A stretch of 64,000 nt of DNA from Orenia metallireducens (lineage in GTDB: Bacteria; Bacillota; Halanaerobiia; Halobacteroidales; Halobacteroidaceae), in assembly GCF_001693735.1 (NCBI RefSeq), contig NZ_LWDV01000005.1, forward strand, positions 65,522 through 129,521, read 5' to 3'. The position numbers and the translations under genes are program-made. Below, piece by piece: positions 47,451 to 55,921 of this stretch (positions within the stretch are counted from its first letter, which is position 1; each line of letters starts with the position of its first letter). Below the pieces are notes generated by a model. That model ran no database searches and had not been told where the DNA came from. It saw only the letters and a list, made by a program, of their open reading frames with translations.

Positions 47451-48674
47451 ATGAAAAAAAAGATATTGGTATTAACACTTATAGTTGCTCTTTCTCTTGG
47501 AGTAGTCTCCCCATTTGCATTTGCAGCAGAAGAGTTAACTGTATGGGTAAGTAATGGTGATGAGACAAATTGGATGATAAAGGCTGCTGAACTTTATCAA
47601 GAAAAGACTGGTGTAAAAGTTAAAATTGAAAGTGTACCAGAAATAGATCAAGCACAAAGGTTGGCTTTAGATGGTCCTTCTGGAAAGGGTGCTGATGTTG
47701 TAGGATGGTTCCATGATAAGCTTGGTAGAGCTGTAATTCAGGGGTTAATTGAACCTTTAGATGGCTATTTACCAGCAGGTTACGCTCAAGAGAACTTTTT
47801 AGAAAACTCTGTTGAGGCATTAACTTATAATGGAAAACTTTATGGATTACCATATGCATTCCAGAGTATTGCAATGATTTATAATAAAGATTTTTATTCA
47901 GAACCACCTAAGACTTTTGATGAATTGATTACAAAAGCTAAGAAGTTAACTAATGCAAGACAGGATAAATATGGATTCTTATTTGAAGCTAATAATTTCT
48001 ACTATAGTGGAGCTATTTTCAATGCATATGGTGCATATCCCTTTGGAAAAAATGCTGATGGAAGTTATAATTTTACCAATATGACATTGGCTAATGAAGG
48101 TGGTATTAAAGCTGCTAAATTAATTAAGAGTTTTAGAGATGAAGGATTAATTCCTAAAGGTACTACTGGAGATACTATCAATGGGTTATTTAGTGAAGGA
48201 AAAGTTGGGGCTATGTTTAATGGTGACTGGAGAATTAAAGATATTAAAGAGGCTGGAGTAAATTATGCTGTTGCACCAATGCCTAAATTACCTAATGGAG
48301 AATATCCACAAACTTTCCTTACTGTAAAAGGATATTACTTAAGTAAGTTCTCTAAAAATAAGGAACTTGCAGCTGATTTTATCAAGTTTGTAACTAACTC
48401 TAAGATGTCAATGGATCACTTTGATACTAATGGTATTCTTGTTCCACATAAAGATGTTGTTGGTAGCGAAGCATTAATGAATAATCCTGATATAAGTGGT
48501 TTTATTATTCAAGCTAGACGTGGAATTCCAATGCCAAATGCACCTGAATTTATGCAAGTTTGGTCACCAGCTAATAATGCTATGACATTTATCTTAAATG
48601 GTCAGATGCCAGCTGAAGTTATATTGCCAATGACTGTTGATATGATTCAAGAAGGAATTATGCAGATGAGATAA
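47451..48674 (+). CDS. malE: Sugar ABC transporter substrate-binding protein (MalE-like)
   Basis: A 407-residue periplasmic binding protein for maltose or maltodextrins (or a related oligosaccharide). A signal peptide ends at SPFAFA before AEELTVWVS; there is no lipobox Cys, so the mature protein is free, as in Gram-negative bacteria and unlike monoderm Firmicutes. ELTVWVSNGDE, KGADVVGWFHDKLG and VGAMFNGDW fit the MalE cluster. ATG 47451 lies eight bases after AGGAGGG. The permease genes follow; no ATPase gene is adjacent. Confidence 0.9.
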   Translation: MKKKILVLTLIVALSLGVVSPFAFAAEELTVWVSNGDETNWMIKAAELYQEKTGVKVKIESVPEIDQAQRLALDGPSGKGADVVGWFHDKLGRAVIQGLIEPLDGYLPAGYAQENFLENSVEALTYNGKLYGLPYAFQSIAMIYNKDFYSEPPKTFDELITKAKKLTNARQDKYGFLFEANNFYYSGAIFNAYGAYPFGKNADGSYNFTNMTLANEGGIKAAKLIKSFRDEGLIPKGTTGDTINGLFSEGKVGAMFNGDWRIKDIKEAGVNYAVAPMPKLPNGEYPQTFLTVKGYYLSKFSKNKELAADFIKFVTNSKMSMDHFDTNGILVPHKDVVGSEALMNNPDISGFIIQARRGIPMPNAPEFMQVWSPANNAMTFILNGQMPAEVILPMTVDMIQEGIMQMR

Positions 48675-48689
48675 TATTTTAATAAAAAT

Positions 48690-48729
48690 AATTCTAGCCT
48701 TACATTTGATCAAATGTAAGGCTAGAATT
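48690..48729 (+). terminator. Intra-operon terminator between malE and malF
   Basis: A perfect 40-bp palindrome (48690-48709 with 48710-48729). As in many binding-protein operons it should let malE be made in excess over the permeases. Confidence 0.7.
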
Positions 48730-48758
48730 TGTAATAATGAATAAAAGGAGGTTTTTCT

Positions 48759-50060
48759 GTGAGGTCAGAAACTAGCACAAATGTTAGAGTAGGTAGTAAT
48801 CAAGCAAGAAACAGTGCTATATTATCAGCTGTAGTTATGGGGCTAGGACAATTTTTGAATGGGCAATATATAAAAGGAGCTATATTTCTTCTTTATTATA
48901 TTTCTTTTTGGTTCCAAAGCCCAGGATATTTTATGGAAAATATTAAAGGGTTGATTACTTTAGGAAGTAATCCTGAAGTAGACCATTCTATTTTTATGAT
49001 GATTTATGGTATTGTAAGTGTGGTATTATTAGTAGTAGCAATAGGTATTCATGTTTTTAATATAGTTGATGCATATAATAATGGTAAAAAGATAGATAAT
49101 GGTGAAGAGGTACCTAGTTTTAAAGATTCTATTAAGAACATGATGGAAATTGGTTTTCCCTATATTGCTATAAGTCCAGGTATGGTTATGTTATTTATTG
49201 CAACTATCTTTCCCTTAATCTTCTCTGTTCTATTAGCTTTTACTAGCTATGACTTATATCATTCTCCACCTGCTAAATTAATTGATTGGGTTGGATTGCA
49301 GAACTTTAGAGATATTATGACCTTATCTACATGGAGAATGACCTTTATTAAGGTATTCTCTTGGACAGTTATTTGGACAATATCATCTACAGTTAGTATT
49401 TTTGCATTAGGATTATTTCTAGCTGTTGTTCTAAATCATAAGAATATTAAAGGAAGAAATATATTAAGGACTATTTTGATGATTCCTTGGGCTATTCCTG
49501 CATTCGTTTCTATGTTGATTTGGAGGGGGTTATTGAATTATAATTTTGGTCAGGTTAACAAATTATTAGCGATTATTGGTATAGATAAAGTACCTTGGTT
49601 AGAAGATATTATGTGGGCTAGAATAAGTGTATTACTTGTTAATCTATGGTTATCATTCCCCTTTATTATGGCATTATGTTCAGGTGTTTTACAGAGTATT
49701 CCAGAATCATTATATGAAGCCGCTGATGTTGATGGGGCTAGTGTTATTCAGAAATTTACAGGAATTACATTACCATTAGTATTAAGACAGATTGCTCCTT
49801 TGATGATTATGCAATTTGCCTTCCAATTTAATAACTTTGGAATTATCTATCTATTAAATAATGGTAATCCTCCTCAATTTGGTTATCAAGGTGCTGGGGG
49901 AACGGATATTCTTATTTCTTGGGTATATAAATTGACTATAGATAGATTAAAATGGAACTATGCTGCGGCTATTTCAATTCTTATCTTTATTGTAGTTGCA
50001 GGATTTAGTATTTATCAATTCAGAAGAACAAATTCCTTTAAAGAAGAGGAGTTGAGTTAA
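48759..50060 (+). CDS. malF: Sugar ABC transporter permease (MalF-like)
   Basis: A 433-residue inner-membrane permease. An N-terminal extension (to about residue 115) with two or three hydrophobic segments precedes the permease core of six helices. The ATPase-contact loop is EAADVDGASVIQKFTGITLPL (EAA motif). GTG start after AAAAGGAGG. It pairs with MalG. Substrate inferred from MalE and from the GH13 gene in the window. Confidence 0.9.
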   Translation: MRSETSTNVRVGSNQARNSAILSAVVMGLGQFLNGQYIKGAIFLLYYISFWFQSPGYFMENIKGLITLGSNPEVDHSIFMMIYGIVSVVLLVVAIGIHVFNIVDAYNNGKKIDNGEEVPSFKDSIKNMMEIGFPYIAISPGMVMLFIATIFPLIFSVLLAFTSYDLYHSPPAKLIDWVGLQNFRDIMTLSTWRMTFIKVFSWTVIWTISSTVSIFALGLFLAVVLNHKNIKGRNILRTILMIPWAIPAFVSMLIWRGLLNYNFGQVNKLLAIIGIDKVPWLEDIMWARISVLLVNLWLSFPFIMALCSGVLQSIPESLYEAADVDGASVIQKFTGITLPLVLRQIAPLMIMQFAFQFNNFGIIYLLNNGNPPQFGYQGAGGTDILISWVYKLTIDRLKWNYAAAISILIFIVVAGFSIYQFRRTNSFKEEELS

Positions 50061-50062
50061 TA

Positions 50063-50911
50063 ATGAGTTTAGGACAAGAACAACGAAGTAGGCTTGGTTT
50101 AATTTTTTGTTACACGATAATTATTATTGCGATTATAGCGGCACTATATCCAGCTATTTGGATTATAGGTTCTGCTTTAAACCCTGGAAATAGTTTGTAT
50201 AGTTCAAGCTTAATTCCTGAAAATGCAAGTCTTAAGAACTTTAAAGACTTATTGACTAGTGAAGAGTATAATTATGTCAAATGGTATATAAATAGTATCA
50301 AAATTGGTGCATTGAATTCTTTCTTTGCGGTATTATTAACATCACTTACTGCATACGTTTTCTCTAAGACCAGATTCTGGGGAAGAAAATATGGATTAAT
50401 GACATTCTTGGTTATTCAAATGTTCCCTGGGATTATGTCTATGGTAGCTATCTATGTATTATTAAATATGTTTGGATTATTAGATACTCATTTTGGATTA
50501 CTATTGGTTTATTTGGGTGCGGCAGTTCCATTCTCTACTTGGATGATTAAAGGTTATTTTGATACTATTCCATCTAGTTTAGTAGAAGCTGCTAAAATTG
50601 ATGGGGCTAGTCGTTTTAGAATCTTCTGGCAGATTATGCTACCATTAGCTAAGCCGATGTTAGCAGTTGTAGCTATGATGAACTTTATTAACCCATTTAA
50701 TGACTTTGTTATGGCTGCACTTGTTTTAAGAAGCCCAGAGAAGCAGACTTTAGCAGTGGGGCTATATAATATGATTAATAGCCAGTTTAATAATGATTGG
50801 ACATTATTCTCTGCAGGGGCTGTATTAGCAGCTGTTCCAATCATGATTGTATTCTTATCTATGCAAAGATATTATGTACATGGACTTTCTGCTGGTGCTA
50901 CTAAAGGTTAA
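50063..50911 (+). CDS. malG: Sugar ABC transporter permease (MalG-like)
   Basis: A 282-residue inner-membrane permease with six transmembrane helices and EAA loop EAAKIDGASRFRIFWQIMLPL. It starts two bases after the malF stop. A shared MsmX/MalK-type ATPase encoded elsewhere is presumably used. Confidence 0.92.
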   Translation: MSLGQEQRSRLGLIFCYTIIIIAIIAALYPAIWIIGSALNPGNSLYSSSLIPENASLKNFKDLLTSEEYNYVKWYINSIKIGALNSFFAVLLTSLTAYVFSKTRFWGRKYGLMTFLVIQMFPGIMSMVAIYVLLNMFGLLDTHFGLLLVYLGAAVPFSTWMIKGYFDTIPSSLVEAAKIDGASRFRIFWQIMLPLAKPMLAVVAMMNFINPFNDFVMAALVLRSPEKQTLAVGLYNMINSQFNNDWTLFSAGAVLAAVPIMIVFLSMQRYYVHGLSAGATKG

Positions 50912-50928
50912 GATTATAATTTGCTAAT

Positions 50929-50959
50929 AAAAGCCTCTGTATAATGCAGAGGTTTTTTT
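50929..50959 (+). terminator. Terminator after malG
   Basis: CCTCTG (50934-50939) pairs with CAGAGG (50947-50952), extended by weaker pairs, then seven T. Confidence 0.85.
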
Positions 50960-51039
50960 ATTCTCTTAATCATAAAATTAGCCCATTATGCTAATTAAAT
51001 TTCAATATAAATAGTATCTCTTTATGGATATATTCAGAC

Positions 51040-51105
51040 AGTAACGAGTGACGAGTAACAGGTGACAAGTTAAGTTCTTTACTGGTTACTCGTCACTTGT
51101 CACTA
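51040..51105. repeat. Interspersed palindromic repeat, family 2 copy
   Basis: AGTGACGAGTAAC (51047-51059) and GTTACTCGTCACT (51085-51097) are exact inverse copies; related to 9400-9487. Confidence 0.8.
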
Positions 51106-51232
51106 GTTAATAAAGTGTCGTAATATCATTTTAGTGTATGCTTCTTCCACTAGTATTGAGATGTGAAAGTAAGTTAAAATTATGTATAAATGTATCGATT
51201 AAAGTATAAAATAAATATTTTATAAAAAAGTG

Positions 51233-51261
51233 TTGACAAGCTATTGGATTTGATATATTAT
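51233..51261 (+). promoter_or_regulatory. Sigma-A promoter of the tRNA cluster
   Basis: TTGACA (51233-51238), 17-bp spacer, TATTAT (51256-51261), 17 bases before tRNA-Lys. Confidence 0.8.
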
Positions 51262-51277
51262 TTATAAATGTGAGTGA

Positions 51278-51353
51278 GGGCCATTAGCTCAGTCGGTAGA
51301 GCACCTGACTTTTAATCAGGGTGTCGGAGGTTCAAATCCTCCATGGCTCACCA
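51278..51353 (+). tRNA. tRNA-Lys (anticodon TTT)
   Basis: Acceptor 51278-51284 with 51343-51349 (one G-T pair), anticodon loop CTTTTAA, T-arm GGAGG/CCTCC with loop TTCAAAT, CCA encoded. 76 nt. Confidence 0.97.
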
Positions 51354-51480
51354 AAATTTTTTATTAAAGAAGGCAATGAAAATTTTGGTATTAGGGCATC
51401 GAGCCCGTCACACCAAAAACTTCTGATTTTAAAGCGAAATGAAGTTTTCGGTACTTGTCCATCTAGGGCGGTGCACCATT
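51354..51480 (+). repeat. Two tandem structured elements ending in CACCA between tRNA genes
   Basis: Two diverged units follow tRNA-Lys, to about 51414 and 51478, each ending in CACCA. In each, the CCAAAA at the preceding CCA end begins a hairpin (CCAAAATTTT/AAAATTTTGG; CCAAAAACTTC/GAAGTTTTCGG), followed by a second small hairpin (GGGC-ATCGA-GCCC; GTCC-ATCTA-GGGC). The paired positions change together between copies. They do not fold as normal tRNAs. Confidence 0.6.
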
Positions 51481-51497
51481 TAAAAAAATTATCCTAT

Positions 51498-51573
51498 GCC
51501 CCCATCGTCTAGTGGCCTAGGATACTGGGTTTTCATCCCAGCGACAGGGGTTCGAATCCCCTTGGGGGTACCA
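51498..51573 (+). tRNA. tRNA-Glu (anticodon TTC)
   Basis: Acceptor GCCCCCA with TGGGGGT, anticodon stem CTGGG/CCCAG with loop TTTTCAT, T-arm AGGGG/CCCCT, encoded CCA. 76 nt. Confidence 0.97.
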
Positions 51574-51736
51574 CTAAAATTAAGATTACCACGAAAGGTT
51601 TTATATAAAACCTGAAGGGATACCATTAAAAATAGTTAATAGTTTACAATTAACAGTGAACAGTTAAGTTCAAAAGATTTAAGATTTTGACTTTTAACTG
51701 CAAACTTGTATACTGTAGATTATCAACTATAACTTT
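51574..51736. repeat. Repeat-rich spacer between tRNA-Glu and tRNA-Val
   Basis: First a hairpin AGGTTTTATATAAAACCT preceded by CCACGAA, similar in layout to family 3 elements. Then a family 1 inverted repeat at 51632-51730 (ATAGTTAATAGTTTACA mirrored by TGTAGATTATCAACTAT). Confidence 0.7.
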
Positions 51737-51812
51737 GGGCGAATAGCTCAGTTGGGAGAGCACCTGCCTTACAAGCAGGGGGTCACAGGTTCAAGTCCTG
51801 TTTCGCCCACCA
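51737..51812 (+). tRNA. tRNA-Val (anticodon TAC)
   Basis: Acceptor GGGCGAA with TTCGCCC, anticodon stem CCTGC/GCAGG with loop CTTACAA, T-arm ACAGG/CCTGT, encoded CCA. 76 nt. Confidence 0.97.
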
Positions 51813-51818
51813 AAATCT

Positions 51819-51895
51819 GGGGATGTGGTGGAGTTGGTTACCACGCCGGCCTGTCACGCCGGAGGTCGCGAGTTCGAGTCTCGTCATCCTCGCCA
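51819..51895 (+). tRNA. tRNA-Asp (anticodon GTC)
   Basis: Acceptor GGGGATG with CATCCTC, anticodon loop CTGTCAC, T-arm GCGAG/CTCGT, encoded CCA. 77 nt, six bases after tRNA-Val. Confidence 0.97.
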
Positions 51896-51927
51896 TTTTA
51901 TTTTTTGATAAATTAATTTATAATTTT

Positions 51928-52003
51928 GGCGAAATAGCTCAGTTGGTAGAGCAGAGGATTGAAAATCCTCGTGTCCCCGGTTCAAGTCCGGGTTTTGCCA
52001 CCA
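51928..52003 (+). tRNA. tRNA-Phe (anticodon GAA)
   Basis: Acceptor GGCGAAA with TTTTGCC (one G-T pair), anticodon stem AGGAT/ATCCT with loop TGAAAA-type TTGAAAA, T-arm CCCGG/CCGGG, encoded CCA. 76 nt. Confidence 0.97.
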
Positions 52004-52203
52004 TTTTAGATTATTTAAATTAAAATTACATATAATTATAACAGAGATAAATTCGATATTTAAGTTGCTCGGTAAAAGAGTAACTTTTTTTAATTTTAAT
52101 ATATAATTTTTAGTAGTTTTTAGTTTTTTCAAGAATTATTTTCTTAATAGATTAAGGATAAGAATGTTTTAATAACTCTAATTATCAAGGGGAGGATATT
52201 CAG

Positions 52204-52806
52204 ATGCATGGGTACTATGGATGTGTCAATACTGGATGGGTAGAAGTAGTGACAGGAGTTATGTTTTCAGGTAAGAGCAGTGAATTGATCAGAAGAATAG
52301 AGAGGGCTGTGATTGCTAAACAGGAAGTACTGGTATTTAAGCCCAGTATAGATAATAGATATAGTGATACGGCAGTAGCAACACATAATGGTATTACAAT
52401 CAAGGCTCAGATTGTTGATAATGTTAAACAGATTAGAAGAATAATCAAAGAAGAGAGTCAGCAAAAAGAGATAGATGTGGTAGCTATTGATGAAGGGCAG
52501 TTTTTCTCTGATGAGATCATACTATTAGCCGATGAATTAGCAGAAGAAGGCTATCGGGTAATCATAGCTGGATTAGACACTGATTTTGCTGGGAGGGGTT
52601 TTGGACCTATACCAGAATTGATGGCTAGGGCAGAGTATGTTAGTAAATTACATGCTGTATGTGTTAAATGCTCTAATCCAGCTACTAGAAACCAGAGATT
52701 GATTGATGGCAAGCCAGCAAGTATTGATGACCCAATAGTGGTAGTAGGTGCTGATGAGAAGTATGAGCCCCGTTGTCGTGCTTGCCATGAATTAAAGAAG
52801 GATTAA
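52204..52806 (+). CDS. tdk: Thymidine kinase
   Basis: Type II thymidine kinase of 200 residues, salvaging thymidine to dTMP. Walker [12 protein letters not shown], Walker B-type DEGQFF, substrate loop [15 protein letters not shown], and a zinc finger from CVKC and CRAC. ATG follows GGGGAGG. Its 3' end overlaps the convergent P1 peptidase gene by four bases. Confidence 0.97.
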   Translation: MHGYYGCVNTGWVEVVTGVMFSGKSSELIRRIERAVIAKQEVLVFKPSIDNRYSDTAVATHNGITIKAQIVDNVKQIRRIIKEESQQKEIDVVAIDEGQFFSDEIILLADELAEEGYRVIIAGLDTDFAGRGFGPIPELMARAEYVSKLHAVCVKCSNPATRNQRLIDGKPASIDDPIVVVGADEKYEPRCRACHELKKD

Positions 52807-53720
52807 TCCAGGTTGACAGCTTGAACTGCCTTTACAATTGCTCTTCCCATTACTTCACTAGCAGCAGTAGCCAATAAATTAATCTCGATACTTTTATGCC
52901 CAGTGCTCATAGCAAAGATAGTATCTCCATCCAACATAGTATGGACGGGATTAATATGCTTTGCATAACCATTATGAGCTACTTGGGCTATTTTTGTAGC
53001 CTCTGTCTTACTTAGCTTAGCATTGGTTGCAATAACTCCAATGGTAGTATTTTGACCAAGTCCTCTTACTTTATGTCCTTTCATGGCTTCATATGTATTT
53101 ACAAACCTGCCACCTTTACCTTTACATCCTGCTATAATTCTTCCTTCATGATCAAATATATCTCCAAAGGCATTTACAGCTACAAGGGCACCTATGTATA
53201 TATCATCTTTAAGTTTGATACTAGCACTTCCTAGTCCGCTTGGTGTAGCATGTTTAGGACCTAGTAATTTGCCCACAGTACAACCCATCCCTACCCCAAC
53301 CTTACCTAAACGATTCTCTTCAGTAGAAGCGGCTTTAACAGCCCTATAGCCCATCTTATAATCAGGGCGAATTTTATGATTACCTACAGTTAAATCAAAA
53401 AGGACAGCAGCAGGGACTATAGGTACTTTGGTAACTCCTACATCAAAACCTATATTATTCTCTTCTAAAGCTGCCATAACCCCATCAGCAGCAGCTAAAC
53501 CAAAGGCACTGCCTCCTGAAAGTAAAACAGCATTTACCTTCTCTATCATATTGATAGGTGATAATAAATCGGTCTCACGGGTTCCTGGGGCTGAACCACG
53601 GACATCTACTCCAGCTACAGCACCTTCAGCAGCTAGGATAACTGTACATCCTGTCATTCCTTCCTTATCATCTTGATGCCCGACCTTAATTTCAGGGACA
53701 TCGGTAATATAATCTTTCAT
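52803..53720 (-). CDS. P1 family peptidase (DmpA/NylC-like)
   Basis: N-terminal nucleophile hydrolase of the peptidase P1/S58 family, 305 residues. The likely self-cleavage site is Asn-Thr in GLGQNTTIG, with Thr225 as the nucleophile, as in NylC-type enzymes. Other motifs: [15 protein letters not shown] and [14 protein letters not shown]. The start is ATG 53720 with AGGAGG upstream; the open frame runs 39 bases further up without support. Substrates of the family are N-terminal amino acid amides or beta-peptides; the true substrate is unknown. Confidence 0.88.
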   Translation of the reverse strand: MKDYITDVPEIKVGHQDDKEGMTGCTVILAAEGAVAGVDVRGSAPGTRETDLLSPINMIEKVNAVLLSGGSAFGLAAADGVMAALEENNIGFDVGVTKVPIVPAAVLFDLTVGNHKIRPDYKMGYRAVKAASTEENRLGKVGVGMGCTVGKLLGPKHATPSGLGSASIKLKDDIYIGALVAVNAFGDIFDHEGRIIAGCKGKGGRFVNTYEAMKGHKVRGLGQNTTIGVIATNAKLSKTEATKIAQVAHNGYAKHINPVHTMLDGDTIFAMSTGHKSIEINLLATAASEVMGRAIVKAVQAVNLD

Positions 53721-54144
53721 GATAACCTCCTTTGTAATTTTTATTATTTTATAATACAATATAACGATATTGCGAGACTTTTTCAGTTAATAATTGAAGT
53801 GATTAAAAGCCAAAAGAATTATTGTTTGAGCGAGGTAAGTATTATCAAAGAATCTAATAATACTATAATCCTTGAATTAGAATTCTAAGTTTTATTAACT
53901 TAAATAAATATGATTGCATAGTAAGTGGGCTCTACCACGAAGAGTTTTGCTCTATAGACTCGTAGGTTTGGTTACTTTTGCGGCAATGGGCTTTGAAGGA
54001 AGAGTTATTTCTTCCTAAATGATGCCTTTGGGTACAAAAGTAACACGAAAAAGCTTATCAGCTTTTTGATTAAATTGATTAAAGGTTTGTTTAATTTTTA
54101 AAATAATAAATGTGTCGCAGTATATACCTAAAATGATATTATAT
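53721..54144. other. Intergenic region with a nested palindromic element
   Basis: Between the divergently read P1 peptidase start and the lgt terminator. No gene is supported. It holds the repeat cluster at 53936-54070. Confidence 0.5.
53936..54070. repeat. Family 3 repeat and nested hairpin element
   Basis: 53936-53966 matches 15269-15299 at 29 of 31 bases. GTTACTTTTG (53971-53980) and CAAAAGTAAC (54035-54044) are inverse copies, enclosing AGGAAG/CTTCCT. A third hairpin AAAGCTTATCAGCTTT follows a CACGAA. Looks like a small non-coding mobile or palindromic element. Confidence 0.65.
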
Positions 54145-54175
54145 AAAAAAGAATTTAGGGTGTCACCCTAAATTC
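54145..54175 (-). terminator. Terminator of lgt
   Basis: GAATTTAGGGTG (54151-54162) and CACCCTAAATTC (54164-54175); on the minus strand a run of T follows. Confidence 0.9.
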
Positions 54176-54189
54176 AAAACAGCAAAAAT

Positions 54190-54978
54190 CTAACTTTTCT
54201 TTAAAACCCGTCTATAATAACTAATAGCAACAGAACCTAAAATAATTAAAATGCTAATAAATTGTGCCATCCTTAAAGAACCAAACATTAAGCTATCAGT
54301 TCTCATTCCTTCAATAAAGAATCTTCCAATTGAATATAGACTAATATAAGTTAAGAAGACTTCGCCATCCTTTAAGAAGTCTTGTCTCTTCCAAAAGAAG
54401 AATAAGAATGAGAAGATAATTAAATTCCAGATGGACTCATATAAGAAAGTAGGGTGATAATAAGTACCATTAATATTCATCTGCTCTATGATCCATTTTG
54501 GTAGATGTAATGACTCTAGAAATGATCTACTCACAGAACCTCCATGAGCTTCTTGATTCATAAAATTGCCCCATCTTCCAATTGCTTGTCCTAAGATTAA
54601 ACTAGAAGCAGTGATATCTGCTACTTTCCAAAAAGTTATTTTATGTTTTTTAGTAAATATTATTGCAGCAATAACAGATCCAATTAAAGCACCATGTATA
54701 GCTATACCACCTTGCCAGATTTTAATTATTTGAGAAGGATGATATCTATAATAATCCCATTCAAAGATAACATAATAAAGACGAGCTCCGATAATTGCAA
54801 AGGGAATAGCCCAAATTACCAAATCTAAAATCAAATCAGGATTTATATTTTTTCTTTTAGCTTCATTGCTAGCTATAATCAAACCTATCAATACGGCAGA
54901 TGCCATAATGATTCCATACCAATGAACTTCTAAAGGACCTAGTCTAAAAGCGACTGGATTAAGATAGCTAGAATTCAT
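54190..54978 (-). CDS. lgt: Prolipoprotein diacylglyceryl transferase
   Basis: Inner-membrane enzyme that transfers diacylglycerol from phosphatidylglycerol to the lipobox Cys of prolipoproteins. Seven transmembrane helices in 262 residues; signature [17 protein letters not shown] 54978 with GGGGGAA upstream is chosen; the frame extends nine codons further without a good site. It would process the two lipoproteins found in this window. Confidence 0.96.
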   Translation of the reverse strand: MNSSYLNPVAFRLGPLEVHWYGIIMASAVLIGLIIASNEAKRKNINPDLILDLVIWAIPFAIIGARLYYVIFEWDYYRYHPSQIIKIWQGGIAIHGALIGSVIAAIIFTKKHKITFWKVADITASSLILGQAIGRWGNFMNQEAHGGSVSRSFLESLHLPKWIIEQMNINGTYYHPTFLYESIWNLIIFSFLFFFWKRQDFLKDGEVFLTYISLYSIGRFFIEGMRTDSLMFGSLRMAQFISILIILGSVAISYYRRVLKKS

Positions 54979-55083
54979 TATTATTTCCCCCTTTAATTTG
55001 ACCATACTTAACTTTAAGATTATAATAAAATTAAAGCTTAGTCAAGTTATTAGATATACTAATTTGTAACTAGACTATTAGTA

Positions 55084-55105
55084 TACAATTAAAATTTGAA
55101 TTGTA
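55084..55105 (+). promoter_or_regulatory. Inverted repeat upstream of rex
   Basis: TACAATT (55084-55090) and AATTGTA (55099-55105) with an 8-base spacer. Only loosely like the Rex box TTGTTAA-N4-TTAACAA. Confidence 0.35.
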
Positions 55106-55141
55106 CTATTTAACATTTGAAAAAGGAGAGTGGATTATAAA

Positions 55142-55765
55142 ATGAAGAATATAACGACACCTACTACAACTGTTGAGAGGTTACCGCTTTATTATCGTTA
55201 TTTACAGAAGATGGACAGCCAAGGGGTAGAGGTTATCTCCTCTAAAGAATTAGGTGATGGATTGGGCATTCCTTCAACTCAAGTTAGAAAGGATTTATCT
55301 TATTATGGTGAATTTGGGCGAAGGGGTGTTGGCTATGAAGTAATGGATTTAATGAAAAATTTAGAAAAAATATTGGGGTTAGATAATGACTGGAGAATTG
55401 TTCTTGTTGGAGCAGGTAATTTAGGTCAAGCGCTAGTAAACTATGGTGGATTTAAGAAATTGGGACTAGATATAAGTTATGTTTTGGATATTGATCCTGA
55501 AAAAGTAAAGAATAACTTAGGTAGTGCACAAGTTTATTCTATGAGGCAATTAAGTACAGTAATAACAGATAATGATATTAAAATAGGTATTATTGCTGTT
55601 CCATCAGAAGTGGCTCAACAGGTGGCAGATGAATTGATAGATGCTGGAGTAAAAGCAATTTGGAATTTTGCACCTATACATTTAAGAGTAGCAGAGGATA
55701 TAAAAGTACGTGATGAGGATTTATCTATAGGCTTAATTAGCTTATCTTATTATCTATCAAATTAA
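55142..55765 (+). CDS. rex: Redox-sensing transcriptional repressor Rex
   Basis: A 207-residue NADH/NAD-sensing repressor. N-terminal winged helix (about 1-80; VERLPLYYRYL, IPSTQVRKDLSYYGEFGRRGVGY) and Rossmann domain with GAGNLGQAL. In Firmicutes Rex controls fermentation genes, possibly including pflB/pflA here, but no clear site was found near them. ATG 55142 is preferred; a GTG at 55130 directly touches AAGGAG. Confidence 0.96.
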   Translation: MKNITTPTTTVERLPLYYRYLQKMDSQGVEVISSKELGDGLGIPSTQVRKDLSYYGEFGRRGVGYEVMDLMKNLEKILGLDNDWRIVLVGAGNLGQALVNYGGFKKLGLDISYVLDIDPEKVKNNLGSAQVYSMRQLSTVITDNDIKIGIIAVPSEVAQQVADELIDAGVKAIWNFAPIHLRVAEDIKVRDEDLSIGLISLSYYLSN

Positions 55766-55921
55766 TAAACTTATTAATTTGATAGGCTGAAAAATAACTA
55801 TGTAGGAAGAAGGATTATAAAGAGAAATGTGGAATTATTTAATAAAAGAAGAAAAGAATTTGTATAACTACTATAAGTTTATAATAACAGTATAATACTT
55901 TAACATAAAGGGGTTGGTTTA

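Larger units (their letters stand above)
50960..51277. other. Intergenic region between malG and the tRNA cluster
   Basis: It holds one palindromic repeat (51040-51105) and the tRNA promoter (51233-51261). Nothing else is recognised. Confidence 0.5.

Noticed and set aside
44727..48729. Near-perfect palindromes after purL, the rubrerythrin gene and malE as novel elements
   Set aside because: Their positions directly after genes fit ordinary intrinsic terminators (with T-tracts after purL and the rubrerythrin gene) or, for the malE one, an intra-operon expression control.
51321..51512. 63-codon ORF across tRNA-Lys and tRNA-Glu
   Set aside because: It overlaps two well-formed tRNAs and the hairpin elements between them; it has no independent support.
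51819..52003. Minus-strand and plus-strand ORFs over tRNA-Asp and tRNA-Phe
   Set aside because: Both lie over tRNAs and have no ribosome-binding site or family.
53673..53888. 71-codon plus-strand ORF starting inside the P1 peptidase gene
   Set aside because: It overlaps the start of the P1 peptidase gene, has no ribosome-binding site and reads repetitive AT-rich sequence.
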